A stretch of 46,361 bases of DNA from an uncultured Pirellulaceae bacterium (GCA_947258905.1 CAMYKF010000731.1:1-46361); one strand, 5' to 3'. Numbered from the stretch's first letter, positions 34,052-42,922 are shown. Numbers and translations: made by a program. Notes: generated by a model from the sequence alone, not told the origin.

Positions 34052-34109
34052 TGGACAGGACAACAGGAAACCACGTCAGGAAGACAGTTTTACAAGGATG
34101 TAAATCGCA

Positions 34110-34814
34110 ATGGACTCCGCTACCAACGTCTACCGCGATGCCGCGAAAAAACAAAAACGCGACAAGCTGGTGCTGGACCATTTGGAATATGTCCGCCAGA
34201 TCTGCGGCACTCTGGCCAAACGACTGCCGGACATTGTCGATCTGCCGAACCTGCAGTCGGCAGGCACTGTGGGTCTGATCGAGGCGGCACAAAGTTTTGA
34301 TGAATCGCGGGGTGTGGCCTTCAAAACGTTTTCCTACCCGCGAATCCGCGGCGCCATTATTGATGAAATCCGACGCAACTCGCCTCTTTCCCAGCGGATC
34401 ATGACGGCTGTCAGCAAGGTGCGCACAGCCATCGAGAACATGGAGCCACCGGCAACGCCCGAGTCGATTTCCGAAGCCACCGGTTTGGGCGTTGAGGAGG
34501 TTGAGGAGTGCCTGGCTGCCATGCGGATCGCCAACCCGCAAAGCTGGGAAGAGTCAGGCAAAATGCCCGGAAAAACCATCCACCCCGAAACGAGGCTGGA
34601 GCATGAAGAGCAAAAACAGTTGCTGGCAGACGCGATTGAACAACTGCCGAAACGCGATCGAAGTGTGGTGCAGATGTACTACCAGGAAGAACTCAGGCTA
34701 AAGGAAATCGGCGTGATTCTGGGTATATCGGAATCGCGCGTCTCGCGGGTGCTGGCGCGGGCAGAGTTGCAGTTGCGCGAATGTATTCGCCGGAGAGAGA
34801 ACCCGACAGCGTAA
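34110..34814 (+). CDS. fliA: flagellar sigma factor FliA (sigma-28)
   Basis: The 234-residue sigma factor has region 2 ('LVLDHLEYVRQICGTLAKRLPDIVDLPNLQSAGTVGLIEA', 'FDESRGVAFKTFSYPRIRGAIIDEIRR'), a region 3 helix ('TPESISEATGLGVEEVEECLAAMR') and a region 4 HTH ('EELRLKEIGVILGISESRVSRVLARAELQLRE'). It should direct RNA polymerase to late flagellar genes such as motA, fliC and the TPR operon. AAGGATG lies upstream of ATG 34110. The likely antagonist is the flgM-like gene beside fliC. Confidence 0.96.
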   Translation: MDSATNVYRDAAKKQKRDKLVLDHLEYVRQICGTLAKRLPDIVDLPNLQSAGTVGLIEAAQSFDESRGVAFKTFSYPRIRGAIIDEIRRNSPLSQRIMTAVSKVRTAIENMEPPATPESISEATGLGVEEVEECLAAMRIANPQSWEESGKMPGKTIHPETRLEHEEQKQLLADAIEQLPKRDRSVVQMYYQEELRLKEIGVILGISESRVSRVLARAELQLRECIRRRENPTA

Positions 34815-34859
34815 AAGAATCAGACACACATGGTTAGTTGAAACAAGGAGGTGGAAACC

Positions 34860-35069
34860 ATGTCCGGTTCCATCAAGAAGCAAGGCAACCCGGTCATCTC
34901 GGCTTCCCAAACAGCCGATCACGGCTCGTCCGCCACCATACCCTGCGGGTTGGACCAGGGGACGGGCGGAAACTCAATTGAAGTCGTGCGTGAAGGGGAT
35001 GTGGTTCGCGAGATCCATGTGCATTGCGGTTGCGGCGAAAAAACGAAAGTGATTTGCAGCTATGAATAA
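34860..35069 (+). CDS. small Cys-motif protein downstream of fliA
   Basis: The 69-residue protein starts at ATG 34860 behind a strong AAGGAGG ribosome site (the track uses GTG 34851, which is part of that site). The C-terminal end 'IHVHCGCGEKTKVICSYE' has CxCG and a later Cys, like half a zinc ribbon, after the strand-like 'NSIEVVREGDVVREIHV'. The N-terminal 35 residues are polar and probably unstructured. The family is not known to me; metal binding is a guess. Position suggests a flagellar role. Confidence 0.65.
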   Translation: MSGSIKKQGNPVISASQTADHGSSATIPCGLDQGTGGNSIEVVREGDVVREIHVHCGCGEKTKVICSYE

Positions 35070-35163
35070 AACGAGTGGTCAGTCAGAACTTCGGCGGCGC
35101 ACCGGGGGCGCATGTCTGCCGTGTAAAAACCGAATGGGGATCTCTCCTGTTTTCAGGAGCGCC

Positions 35164-36072
35164 ATGCTTGCCGTTTATTCCGGTGTTCTGGTGTTGTTTG
35201 CCGGGTGTCAAATGCCCTGGCTGCCCCGGACGGGTAATGCACCTGCCATGATGAACTCCGGCGGTCGTATGGTTTCTTCGCGTACGGCGGGTAGCCAATT
35301 CGAGCCGGTTTCCAGTCACCCGCAGCGGGCTGTCGCCGATGTCCGGCCGATGGATCCAATGCCGAACGGAATGCACTACGCAAACCATCATGCTCCCCCT
35401 GCCGCTTATGGCCCCACATCGCAACAGACGGCCTGGCAGCAAGAGTTGCCGCCCCGCCCCGCTGAACCATACGGCGTCAACTACCCGGCACAGCACGGCC
35501 ATTATCCCGCCGTGGAGCAGATTCCTGCCCCCCTGGGCGCGGCTCAGGACGGCAGCATGCTGCGGGGCAGAATGGCCAGACCTGCTGCACCGTTTTACGC
35601 CGATGAATTCACCCGCGTACTGCCGCAATCCGCCACCGAACGAGTGATTGAATTGAGCAGTGACGTAGCCCGGTTGCAAGAGGATCTGGGGGAAGTGCGG
35701 GAAGTCCTAGAGCGTCTCAAGACAGACAACAGCGAATTGAGGCAAATGCGTCAGCAACAGGACCTGAGGCTTTCCAGCCTCGAAGAGGAACTGGCGACTT
35801 CGCAGCAAAACGAAGCCGCAACACGTTCCCGTTTCGAGATGCTGGTTCAGCGGATTGAACTATTTAATGATCGCCGACAACGACAGATTACCGATCTGCA
35901 CACAATTATCGATCAACTGGAAGACCATTTGAGTCAGGGAGATGAATCCCCGCAGGTCAATGACTCGCCACCACCCGGGCAGCCCGTTCCTGAACAGACG
36001 CAAACCCGTTCCAATCCCTACCGCAATTCACCTGGAGGCCTTCATGTGCACTTGCGAAGTGCCAGCCGTTAG
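35164..36072 (+). CDS. coiled-coil lipoprotein downstream of fliA
   Basis: This 302-residue product has a lipoprotein signal ('VYSGVLVLFAGCQ', lipobox LFAGC), a long Pro/Met/Gln/His-rich middle region without predicted structure (about 20-170), and a C-terminal coiled coil ('LSSDVARLQEDLGEVREVLERLKTDNSELRQM', then 'RRQRQITDLHTIIDQLEDHL'). I choose ATG 35164 for its CAGGAG ribosome site. ATG 35134 or 35062 (track) would add a basic leader, and 35062 overlaps the stop of the previous gene. It should sit in the outer membrane and reach into the periplasm. The function is unknown; a role around the L/P rings is a guess. Confidence 0.65.
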   Translation: MLAVYSGVLVLFAGCQMPWLPRTGNAPAMMNSGGRMVSSRTAGSQFEPVSSHPQRAVADVRPMDPMPNGMHYANHHAPPAAYGPTSQQTAWQQELPPRPAEPYGVNYPAQHGHYPAVEQIPAPLGAAQDGSMLRGRMARPAAPFYADEFTRVLPQSATERVIELSSDVARLQEDLGEVREVLERLKTDNSELRQMRQQQDLRLSSLEEELATSQQNEAATRSRFEMLVQRIELFNDRRQRQITDLHTIIDQLEDHLSQGDESPQVNDSPPPGQPVPEQTQTRSNPYRNSPGGLHVHLRSASR

Positions 36073-36790
36073 TACCCATCCGGCCAAAACGGTTGATCAG
36101 CTTGCGGAGACGCCACCAACGCTGGTCAGGATCGTGAGGTGTTGCTGGTTGGCCTGGATAAGTCTGTCACTGTTTTCAGGTTGTCAACCTGTGACACCCC
36201 TTGTGGCACAACCGCCAGCGGTCCATCTCGAAGTGCATGCGCCGCTGTTGATTCAGCGTACTCGCAGAATTGCGGCAATGTGTTTTGAAAACAACACCCG
36301 ATTTCGCGATATTGGCCATGCCGCGCCGCTGGAACTGGCGTCGGCCATGCGGAGACAAGGCTGTTGTGAACTGGTGAATATGAACCACGTCTCAAACGCT
36401 CCGTGTCCGATGGACGCGGTATTGCGGGCCGAGTATCCGATCGCAACGCTGGCCGGGGCATGGCGTCACCTGCATGCCGATGCGGTGATGTTTTCCCGCA
36501 TCAATGAATTCAGTCCCTACCCTCCCCTGTCACTGGGGATCACGATCCGTGTTGTGGATGCGGCAGACGCCGTGCTGATCGGCGCTTTGGATCAACATTG
36601 GACATTGGCCGACCCGCAAGTACTGGCGGCGTATGAGGTCTATTTGCACGAGCGCTTTCCACACTGCCGTCATCCGGAAGTGTACTTGTCCAGTCCGCTC
36701 GTTTTCACCCAGTTCGTCATGCTTCAGGTAGCCAGCGAATGGTGTCGTGCGCGCGGACGAGCGTCGCTGCCGCCAGGTGCCGGCCGATAG
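36044..36790 (+). CDS. lipoprotein, possibly FlgT/CsgG/LpoB-like
   Basis: The 248-residue product starts at ATG 36044 with a GGAGG ribosome site; the track ORF begins inside the previous gene. A signal helix ends in the lipobox 'LSLFSGCQ'. The mature part shows 'RRIAAMCFENNTRF', 'LASAMRRQGCCELVN', 'LHADAVMFSRINEFSPYPPLSLGITIRVVDAADAVLIGALDQHW'-type sequence in short blocks, the beta-alpha pattern of lipoproteins in the CsgG/LpoB/FlgT group, where a 'xDAVxxGxI..y..yPP..lg..l.vvd' run is usual. A FlgT-like H-ring part is one possibility. It overlaps the previous lipoprotein gene by 29 bases, so the two are probably made together. Confidence 0.65.
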   Translation: MCTCEVPAVSTHPAKTVDQLAETPPTLVRIVRCCWLAWISLSLFSGCQPVTPLVAQPPAVHLEVHAPLLIQRTRRIAAMCFENNTRFRDIGHAAPLELASAMRRQGCCELVNMNHVSNAPCPMDAVLRAEYPIATLAGAWRHLHADAVMFSRINEFSPYPPLSLGITIRVVDAADAVLIGALDQHWTLADPQVLAAYEVYLHERFPHCRHPEVYLSSPLVFTQFVMLQVASEWCRARGRASLPPGAGR

Positions 36791-36813
36791 GCGTGACGGC
36801 GCAACCGATCTTG

Positions 36814-38451
36814 TCACCCCAGTTCGACGTCGCCAGCCAGTGAGAACTGCCGTGGCTCGATCGCTGAAGCAGCACGGCGTTGTGCTCCCCGGCCGTTGGG
36901 CTGCACCGGGGCGCCGGTTTCGGGGTCGGTGATTTCGTCCAGCTTGACCACTTTGCATCGACTTCCGCCGTGCCCTCGAGCTTCGGACATGGCCAGATCG
37001 GCAACGTCAAATACGCGATTGGCCAGCGGCGAGTGATCCAGACCGGTTTGGCACAGCACTGCTCCCACACTGATGGTTACCGGAGTCGTGCGACGCGTGG
37101 CTCCCGGTGTGCGGTTTTCGATTTCGGTGCACAATTGCTGCATCAGTTGCTGCAGGGATTCTTCATCTTCAACTTCAACCAGCGCGATAAATTCATCGCC
37201 TCCATAGCGGGCAACCAGGCCATCTGGAATGAAGGAATCGATAAATTTTGCCGTCCATGAAATGGCGAAGTCCCCTGCCAAATGACCGTGTCCCTCATTG
37301 ATGGAATTGAAATCGTCGATATCAATCACGAGAATGGCAAAGCACTTTTTGTGGCATGATTCCGAACGGATTCTTTCCAGCAACCGGCCGGCAAAATAGT
37401 CGCGGTTATAGACACCGGTTAGGGGATCACGGCATGTCCGGTCCTCCAGGCTGGCGACCAGCTTTCGTAGCAATTCGTTTTCCCGTTCCAGCTGATTCAG
37501 GCTCTGGTCACTGGCTGGTGACTGTGTCCCGGCATCCTCGGACACAAGTTGTTCGTTAGCCTGTCCCAGCAAATGACTGATGGAGGGAAGGTCCTGCACA
37601 TTCACGGAGAACAAGGTAGCCTTTTTCTCGATATCATCCCGCACACAATCCATCAGCCACTTGATGTCCTGTTCGACCAATTGCAGGTGCCGGCGACATA
37701 CCGTATCAATCGTGGCCAGTGCATCTCCCTGGTTGTGACAACAAAAGAATTCACCGACAGCGGCACTTGCCACACTGGCAGCAATCAACGAAAAGCGGGG
37801 ACTGTCGAGATGCTTCTCCAGTTCCGCCGGGGACAGGGCGTGGCACAACGCCGCTTCGGCATACCGCTCCGGCAGACTCATGCTGCGCAATAACGCCGCG
37901 CCGATTTCAGCATGATTGGTTTTCAGACGTTGCCGCTCAAGTTCATGCAGGGGGATGTTCTGTTGCAAAGCCTCGTCGACCAACTGGCAATATTCGGCCT
38001 CGTGCCGGTCCAGTAAAGCCAGTCTGCCGAAATCAAGCAGCAATCCGCACACCGAGGCCTCGCTTCGCTGGATTCGGCCGCAGGCTTCGGCCAACCGCGA
38101 CATGGCACATCCCTGAATAAACGATTGGCACCAGAAATCGCGGAAATAGTGTTCGTCGACGCCAAGTTGTGACGAGAATGACTCAAGCTTGAAACTCAGG
38201 ACCAGGCCAGCAACTTCCGATTTGCCAATCCATGAGATTGCGTGTTCCAGCGTGCTGATTTCCGATTTGGCGCGATAGGCAGGTGAGTTGGAAGCCTGCA
38301 AAATCCTCGCGGTCAGGACGGGATCCACCTTGATCTCGGCAGCCAGTTGCACCACCGCGATTTCCTCATCGGCAAACATCTCCAGAACCCTTACAGCAAC
38401 CGGAGGGAACGCTGGCAAACGGTAATTGTCAGATAAATTGGGACTTGGCAT
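36814..38451 (-). CDS. HDOD-GGDEF protein, probable diguanylate cyclase
   Basis: This 545-residue protein joins an N-terminal HDOD domain ('PAFPPVAVRVLEMFADEEIAVVQLAAEIKVDPVLTARILQASNSPAY' in blocks, then 'GRIQRSEASVCGLLLDFGRLALL', where the HD pair is replaced) to a coiled linker ('LNQLERENELLRKLVASLED') and a C-terminal GGDEF domain ('DPLTGVYNRDYF', 'VIDIDDFNSINEGHGHLAGD', 'ARYGGDEFIAL'). The catalytic GGDEF is intact, so c-di-GMP synthesis is likely; no RxxD inhibitory site is seen just before it. The gene converges with the lipoprotein operon and lies downstream of fliD, with a 247-base gap that holds nothing I can name. Confidence 0.9.
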   Translation of the reverse strand: MPSPNLSDNYRLPAFPPVAVRVLEMFADEEIAVVQLAAEIKVDPVLTARILQASNSPAYRAKSEISTLEHAISWIGKSEVAGLVLSFKLESFSSQLGVDEHYFRDFWCQSFIQGCAMSRLAEACGRIQRSEASVCGLLLDFGRLALLDRHEAEYCQLVDEALQQNIPLHELERQRLKTNHAEIGAALLRSMSLPERYAEAALCHALSPAELEKHLDSPRFSLIAASVASAAVGEFFCCHNQGDALATIDTVCRRHLQLVEQDIKWLMDCVRDDIEKKATLFSVNVQDLPSISHLLGQANEQLVSEDAGTQSPASDQSLNQLERENELLRKLVASLEDRTCRDPLTGVYNRDYFAGRLLERIRSESCHKKCFAILVIDIDDFNSINEGHGHLAGDFAISWTAKFIDSFIPDGLVARYGGDEFIALVEVEDEESLQQLMQQLCTEIENRTPGATRRTTPVTISVGAVLCQTGLDHSPLANRVFDVADLAMSEARGHGGSRCKVVKLDEITDPETGAPVQPNGRGAQRRAASAIEPRQFSLAGDVELG

Positions 38452-38698
38452 GGCTTGGTCCTGAAGGATTGGGGGAGGGACGGGAAAATGCGCCCGGGAC
38501 GAGCATGCGGCTGACAGGTAATCGAATCCGGTCAGGCAAGACTTGCCGATTGCGAAAAAGAAAACGCCGGGAAATTGCCCGCGGGGAAACGCTTGTGACA
38601 GTCCAGCTGGTCGCAGCGATGGCGACGATCACCGGGGTTTATCGGGATCGGGAACCAGTCAACGGGTGCCGGGTCCCGGGTGTCCGGGCCGACGCAGC

Positions 38699-40681
38699 CT
38701 ATCCAGGCAGCGACAGAGTTCCCAGTTGCGATGCCAGGAACGCGCTGGTGTTTTGCAGGCTGCTGAGACTGGATTCAATCGCCGCAAACTGGCTGATCAG
38801 CTGTTGCTGACGGGTCTCGAACAACGCATTCATCCTGTCCACATTGGTGTCGATCGAAGCCAGCTGGTCCTCATAGGACTCGTTAGCTGTGCTGAAACGA
38901 CCGGTTTCCGGATCCAGCAAGTTATCGATGAGCCCTTCCATCGTAGCCGCAAATCCGCGACTTATCGTTAGCTCGCTTTGGTAGGTGCCGCTCACCTGTG
39001 AAGGAGCAAGGGTCACCAGCAATTGCAGGCCCGTTGAATTCGCATTTTCGCTGTCGGCGGCCAGAACCCGGCCGTTACCGGTCGCTATTTCCGTTTCGCC
39101 GTCGACAATGAAATAGCCTGCGACATCCTTGCCCCGCGCATACTCGCTACCGTCAAATCCAAGGGCAACTGCCGCGGTGCCGCTCATGCTGCCGACTTCC
39201 GAGCGGGTGCCATAAACCACTGATTCAATGGCCAGAGCATTGCCTTCAACGGTTACGGTAACGTCGCGTGCGCCCAGTGTGGTCGACTGGTTGATCACCG
39301 CTTGCAGATGTTCAGCCATTTCCGTTTGCGTGTAGGTTCCATGAGTGAGAGTCAACGCGTCGCTATCCAGTCCGTCGACGGCAATGGAAAACGAATCGTT
39401 CGAACCATCAATAACCACGCTGCCGCCAATGGTGCCGGTCGCCGTAATGTTGGCTCGCTCCGCTGCTTGCGTAATCACGACGTCCCAGGGGTCCGTTGAA
39501 CTGGCGGTCCGGGCCGTTCCGGTGATGAAAGAGATCTGAGGGCTGGTTGATTGGCCGTCGAGCGCAAAAAGCTGCCGAATGCCGGCAGGGTCGACGCCTT
39601 CCAGGTTGCCCTGCAAGGCACTGTCAAGCTTGGCCGAGTTGATTTGCAACTGTCCACGCTCGTTGAAGGTAATGCCCACAGCAGACAGGCGGTTGAGGGG
39701 GGCGTTGATGTTCGGAATGCTGTTATTCAGCGCATTGCGCAACTGGTTTCTGATGGAGTTGACCGAACTGGAACCGATCAGCAGCCCGGCTTCCTCCGTT
39801 TCGGCGTTGTAAGCTGTTTGCTCGTCAATGTAATCCATCACATTATTGAAGGAAGCGACAAAACCCTCGATGGCCGAGCGGGCTGGCTCGGTGTCGCGTT
39901 CCACGTTGATCGTCAGCGGATTGGCGGGATCGGCCGCCAGCAGGTTCAGCGTCAATCCCTGTAACACATCGTCGACCGTATTGGATTCCCTGGTGATGTT
40001 GATCGCGCCGGCTCCGGAGCCGAGCGTGATGACGGCGTCAGTCGCCTGTTGCACGGGAAGTCCGGAGAAGTCAATTCGGGTTTCCCCGCCAGTGCCCGAT
40101 TTTGTCCCGTTGGTGATGCTGATCTGATTGGCGGCGCCGGTATGATGCGAGGTCAAAAGCAGCCGGCTGCCGGTGCCATCATTCACGATGGTGGCGACGA
40201 CGTCGGCCGACGCGGCGTTGATCGAGTTGACAAATCCCTGCAGCGTATTGTTATCCTGGGTGATGTCGATGGAAACGATATCGCGGTTGCCGACCTGAAT
40301 ATCTACAGTGCCCTGTGTCAGCAGGGACTCGGGGCTGGCGAGAGCCTGTGACGAGATTTGCGCTGCCTGGGCCAGTTGCGTGACCTGGACCTGGTAGGTG
40401 CCGGCGGCCGCGTTTTCATCGGCTGCGACCTGCAGTACGGATTCGTCACTGGAGGTTGCCGCGAACACCGAGAATACGTCATTGGTTGAACTGCTGAGCT
40501 GCCGGGCAGCACTTTGCAACGCCACCACGTTGGCCTCGATTCCCTGAAAGGCGCTTTGCCGGACCACAATTTCCTGCTTTTGCAGCTCCATGCGATCCAG
40601 CTGGCTTTGCTGGATCGAAAGCAATCCTTCAATGATCGTCGAGGTATCCAGTCCCGAGACGAGACCGTCGATGGAAAACAT
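38699..40681 (-). CDS. fliD: filament cap protein FliD (HAP2)
   Basis: The 660-residue cap protein starts at ATG 40681 ('MFSIDGLVSGLDTSTIIEGLL', a textbook FliD start); the track ORF adds 64 codons through the fliC terminator. 'YQVQVTQLAQAAQISSQ', two flagellin-IN-like segments ('TLQGFVNSINAASADVVATIV') and the C-terminal helices ('ESYEDQLASIDTNVDRMNALFETRQQQLISQFAAIESSLSSLQNTSAFL' in part) agree. It is longer than enteric FliD (about 470), from an insert in the outer domain. No fliS follows. Confidence 0.95.
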   Translation of the reverse strand: MFSIDGLVSGLDTSTIIEGLLSIQQSQLDRMELQKQEIVVRQSAFQGIEANVVALQSAARQLSSSTNDVFSVFAATSSDESVLQVAADENAAAGTYQVQVTQLAQAAQISSQALASPESLLTQGTVDIQVGNRDIVSIDITQDNNTLQGFVNSINAASADVVATIVNDGTGSRLLLTSHHTGAANQISITNGTKSGTGGETRIDFSGLPVQQATDAVITLGSGAGAINITRESNTVDDVLQGLTLNLLAADPANPLTINVERDTEPARSAIEGFVASFNNVMDYIDEQTAYNAETEEAGLLIGSSSVNSIRNQLRNALNNSIPNINAPLNRLSAVGITFNERGQLQINSAKLDSALQGNLEGVDPAGIRQLFALDGQSTSPQISFITGTARTASSTDPWDVVITQAAERANITATGTIGGSVVIDGSNDSFSIAVDGLDSDALTLTHGTYTQTEMAEHLQAVINQSTTLGARDVTVTVEGNALAIESVVYGTRSEVGSMSGTAAVALGFDGSEYARGKDVAGYFIVDGETEIATGNGRVLAADSENANSTGLQLLVTLAPSQVSGTYQSELTISRGFAATMEGLIDNLLDPETGRFSTANESYEDQLASIDTNVDRMNALFETRQQQLISQFAAIESSLSSLQNTSAFLASQLGTLSLPG

Positions 40682-40755
40682 GCTGGACTCCGCAGTAACG
40701 CTAAAGTGATGAACGTGCAGGCCGGCAAAACCGTGGTACGAGGGTTGTGGCAGCC

Positions 40756-40790
40756 AAAAAAAAGAGGAGGCCTGTGGGAACAGGCCTCCC
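40756..40790 (-). terminator. strong rho-independent terminator after fliC
   Basis: GGAGGCCTGT (40766-40775) and ACAGGCCTCC (40780-40789) are perfect ten-base arms around a four-base loop. Read on the minus strand, the hairpin is followed by CTC and then a run of eight T residues (40756-40763). It lies 80 bases past the fliC stop and should separate abundant flagellin mRNA from fliD. Confidence 0.9.
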
Positions 40791-40875
40791 TGGTTTGGGC
40801 ACCGTAACCTGCCGGAGCCCGCTGATGAAAGACGGACTCTCCTCCCGGCGATGCCCGGCCGGTTTGATGTCACGA

Positions 40876-42363
40876 TTAACCAAGCAACGACAGAACCAGC
40901 TGCGAGGTCTGCGACGCACTGGACAATACCGACGTGCCGGCCTGTACCAGTACCTGTTGCTTGGTGAAGTTGGTAATTTCTTCTGCGAAGTCGGTGTCAC
41001 GAATGATCGACTCGGCGTTGACGGTGTTTTCCAGCGTCGCCCGCAGGTTATTGGCGGTGGATTCCAGGGTGTTGCCCTGGAACGCACCCAACGTACCCCG
41101 CAGGTTGGTGATATCGTCGATTGCGGAATCGATGACACCCAAAGAGTCTTGCGAGCCACTGGCAGTCGTAACGTCGATCGACTTCCAATTCGAAAACTGG
41201 TTGCTGGGAAGGTTGTTTCCGAGCGCGTCACTGCTGGCTTTCAGGATCGATAGCTGGGCCGTTTGTCCCGCATTGGCTCCGATCTGGAACGTCAGCGTGC
41301 CGTCTGCCACACCAATGTTGGCGCCGGCTACATCAGCGGTTTCAGCGGCATCCGTGGCGTTGGCCTCGACCGTGAAGGTCAGACCGTTGAAGTCACCGGA
41401 AGAAGCCGAGATCACATTGCCTGTGGCCACAACATTGTCCAGAGTCGAACCGCCAGGTCCGGTCAAATCGACAATCAGGTTCTGGCCAATCTTGGTAACG
41501 ATTCCCGTACCGCTATTTGTATCGACTGTCGCATCACCGATACCGGTTTGGTCGTTGAAGGAGGTGTCGAGGCTTGACGCCACGGTAAAATTCTGACCGA
41601 AGTTCTTTGAAGTCAGCACCAATTCACCGGAGCCGCTCTTCAATGAAGCAATCACACCAGTATCGCTGGTGACGGAATTGATGGCATCGCGAACCTGGGT
41701 GTTGGTCATACCGGCCGTCAGGTTCACCTGCGTCGAACTGTTAAACGTCAGCGTTTCGTCCAATGCGAGGTTGCTGTCGTTGTCCAGTACACTGGTCGCT
41801 GCACTGCCGCTGGTATCGATCTGGCCCTTCTGGGCGTTCTGATCAATATTGTCAATCGCAAACGTTCCGACGGTCGTGTCGGACGTTGCGTTCAAATCGG
41901 TAACAAACGTATTCGTGGAAGTGGCATTCAATCCAGCGCTGCCATCGAGCAGCTTCTTGGTTCCAAACTGGGTATTGGCCGCAATACGGTCAATCGTTGC
42001 CAGGGCGTTTGTGATTTCTGCCTGATTGGCGGCGAGGGCATCTTCATCGTTGACACCGGCGTTGGCGGAATCCAGAGCCAGTCCACGAATTTTGACCAGC
42101 AGACTGTTGATCTCTGTCAACGCGCCTTCCGCGGTTTGCACCATGGAAGTGGCTTTTTCCGAATTTTCGATTGCCTGTCGCAAACCGGCAATTTGTGCTC
42201 GCTGCTTTTCAGAAATGACCAGCCCTGCAGGACCGTCGGCACCACGGTTGATTTTCAAACCGGATGACAACCGTTCCAGCGAACGGTTAAGGTTCATCGA
42301 ACTGCGGTTGAGATTGTGCTGTGCGCTCAACGCGCCAACGTTGTTGGCAAGTGTAAGAGCCAT
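40876..42363 (-). CDS. fliC: flagellin
   Basis: The 495-residue filament protein begins 'ALTLANNVGALSAQHNLNRSSMNLNRSLERLSSGLKINRGADGPAG' (quoted in part) and ends 'VLVQAGTSVLSSASQTSQLVLSLLG', the conserved D0/D1 helices. The middle is Thr/Ser/Asp-rich and holds a flagellin-IN-like block ('NTQVRDAINSVTSDTGVIASLKSG'). Surface exposed. GGAGGT stands nine bases before ATG 42363. The gene is monocistronic by its terminator. I could not identify a sigma-28 promoter in its 115-base leader with correct spacing. Confidence 0.97.
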   Translation of the reverse strand: MALTLANNVGALSAQHNLNRSSMNLNRSLERLSSGLKINRGADGPAGLVISEKQRAQIAGLRQAIENSEKATSMVQTAEGALTEINSLLVKIRGLALDSANAGVNDEDALAANQAEITNALATIDRIAANTQFGTKKLLDGSAGLNATSTNTFVTDLNATSDTTVGTFAIDNIDQNAQKGQIDTSGSAATSVLDNDSNLALDETLTFNSSTQVNLTAGMTNTQVRDAINSVTSDTGVIASLKSGSGELVLTSKNFGQNFTVASSLDTSFNDQTGIGDATVDTNSGTGIVTKIGQNLIVDLTGPGGSTLDNVVATGNVISASSGDFNGLTFTVEANATDAAETADVAGANIGVADGTLTFQIGANAGQTAQLSILKASSDALGNNLPSNQFSNWKSIDVTTASGSQDSLGVIDSAIDDITNLRGTLGAFQGNTLESTANNLRATLENTVNAESIIRDTDFAEEITNFTKQQVLVQAGTSVLSSASQTSQLVLSLLG

Positions 42364-42478
42364 TGGTAAGTACCTCCAAAAGTAAAACGATTGGAAGCCC
42401 GACTACATCCCTGTCGTTGCGCGGCACGTCCGTGGAAAAGCGCTTGATCGTGCTTCAGTGAAAATTTGATGCCCGGAT

Positions 42479-42847
42479 CTACCGCAAAAATGCCTCCGCA
42501 GTCAATTCGGCTGACTGCCGGTTGAAGAAGGTGCCCGATTGAATTTTTTGCTGAACCTCAGCAATTCGATCGAGACGTATCTCCGGTGATTCCGCGAGTT
42601 TTTGAACCAGACCCACCAGTTCCGGGTCGCGGGCGTGTTGGGCGTGGACTGAATTTGCATCAGCCACCCCGCTGCCGGGGGTTCGGGAATCGAACCGGGC
42701 ATGCGGCGAATTGACTTTGGCTGTACCGCCCGGAATGCGTTCCGGGGAGCCGCCTGGCAAATCGTTGATGTTCACGTCAACAATCTCGCTAGAGGAAAGG
42801 TTGGACGAATAGGTGATCGAGCCGCTTCGGGGGAACTTGTCAGGCAA
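42479..42847 (-). CDS. flgM: FlgM-like anti-sigma-28 factor
   Basis: The protein has at most 122 residues, and its last 50 resemble FlgM: 'ELVGLVQKLAESPEIRLDRIAEVQQKIQSGTFFNRQSAELTAEAFL', where 'R.D.IA.VQ..I..G.F' is the sigma-binding pattern (usually followed by 'A..ll'). The first 70 residues are Ser/Pro/Gly-rich and disordered, as FlgM usually is. No ATG exists in frame; the track start is TTG 42847, and a GTG in 'EIVDVNIND' is an alternative. It is next to flagellin, upstream on the same strand. It would hold FliA inactive until exported through the finished hook. Confidence 0.65.
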   Translation of the reverse strand: MPDKFPRSGSITYSSNLSSSEIVDVNINDLPGGSPERIPGGTAKVNSPHARFDSRTPGSGVADANSVHAQHARDPELVGLVQKLAESPEIRLDRIAEVQQKIQSGTFFNRQSAELTAEAFLR

Positions 42848-42854
42848 CTTGCAA

Positions 42855-42882
42855 TAAAGTTCCGGGTCGCAAAAGCCGATCA
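42855..42882 (+). promoter_or_regulatory. sigma-28 (FliA)-like promoter for the TPR operon
   Basis: TAAAGTTC (42855-42862) and GCCGATCA (42875-42882), separated by 12 bases, each match the FliA consensus TAAAGTTT-N11-GCCGATAA in 7 of 8 positions; the spacer is one base longer. It points towards the TPR gene. RNA would begin near 42890, just before the tandem repeats. Confidence 0.55.
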
Positions 42883-42922
42883 GAAATAAGTGTTAGGGCA
42901 GATAGGCACAAATTGACGATTA

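Noticed and set aside
38452-38698. Possible fliS or other small gene after fliD
   Set aside because: The only ORFs here are Arg/Pro/Ser-rich with no helical FliS pattern and no ribosome site.
42440-42478. Sigma-28 promoter for fliC (CAAATTTT ... CGATCA on the minus strand)
   Set aside because: The cores are too close together for the consensus spacing, so I could not support it although such a promoter is expected.
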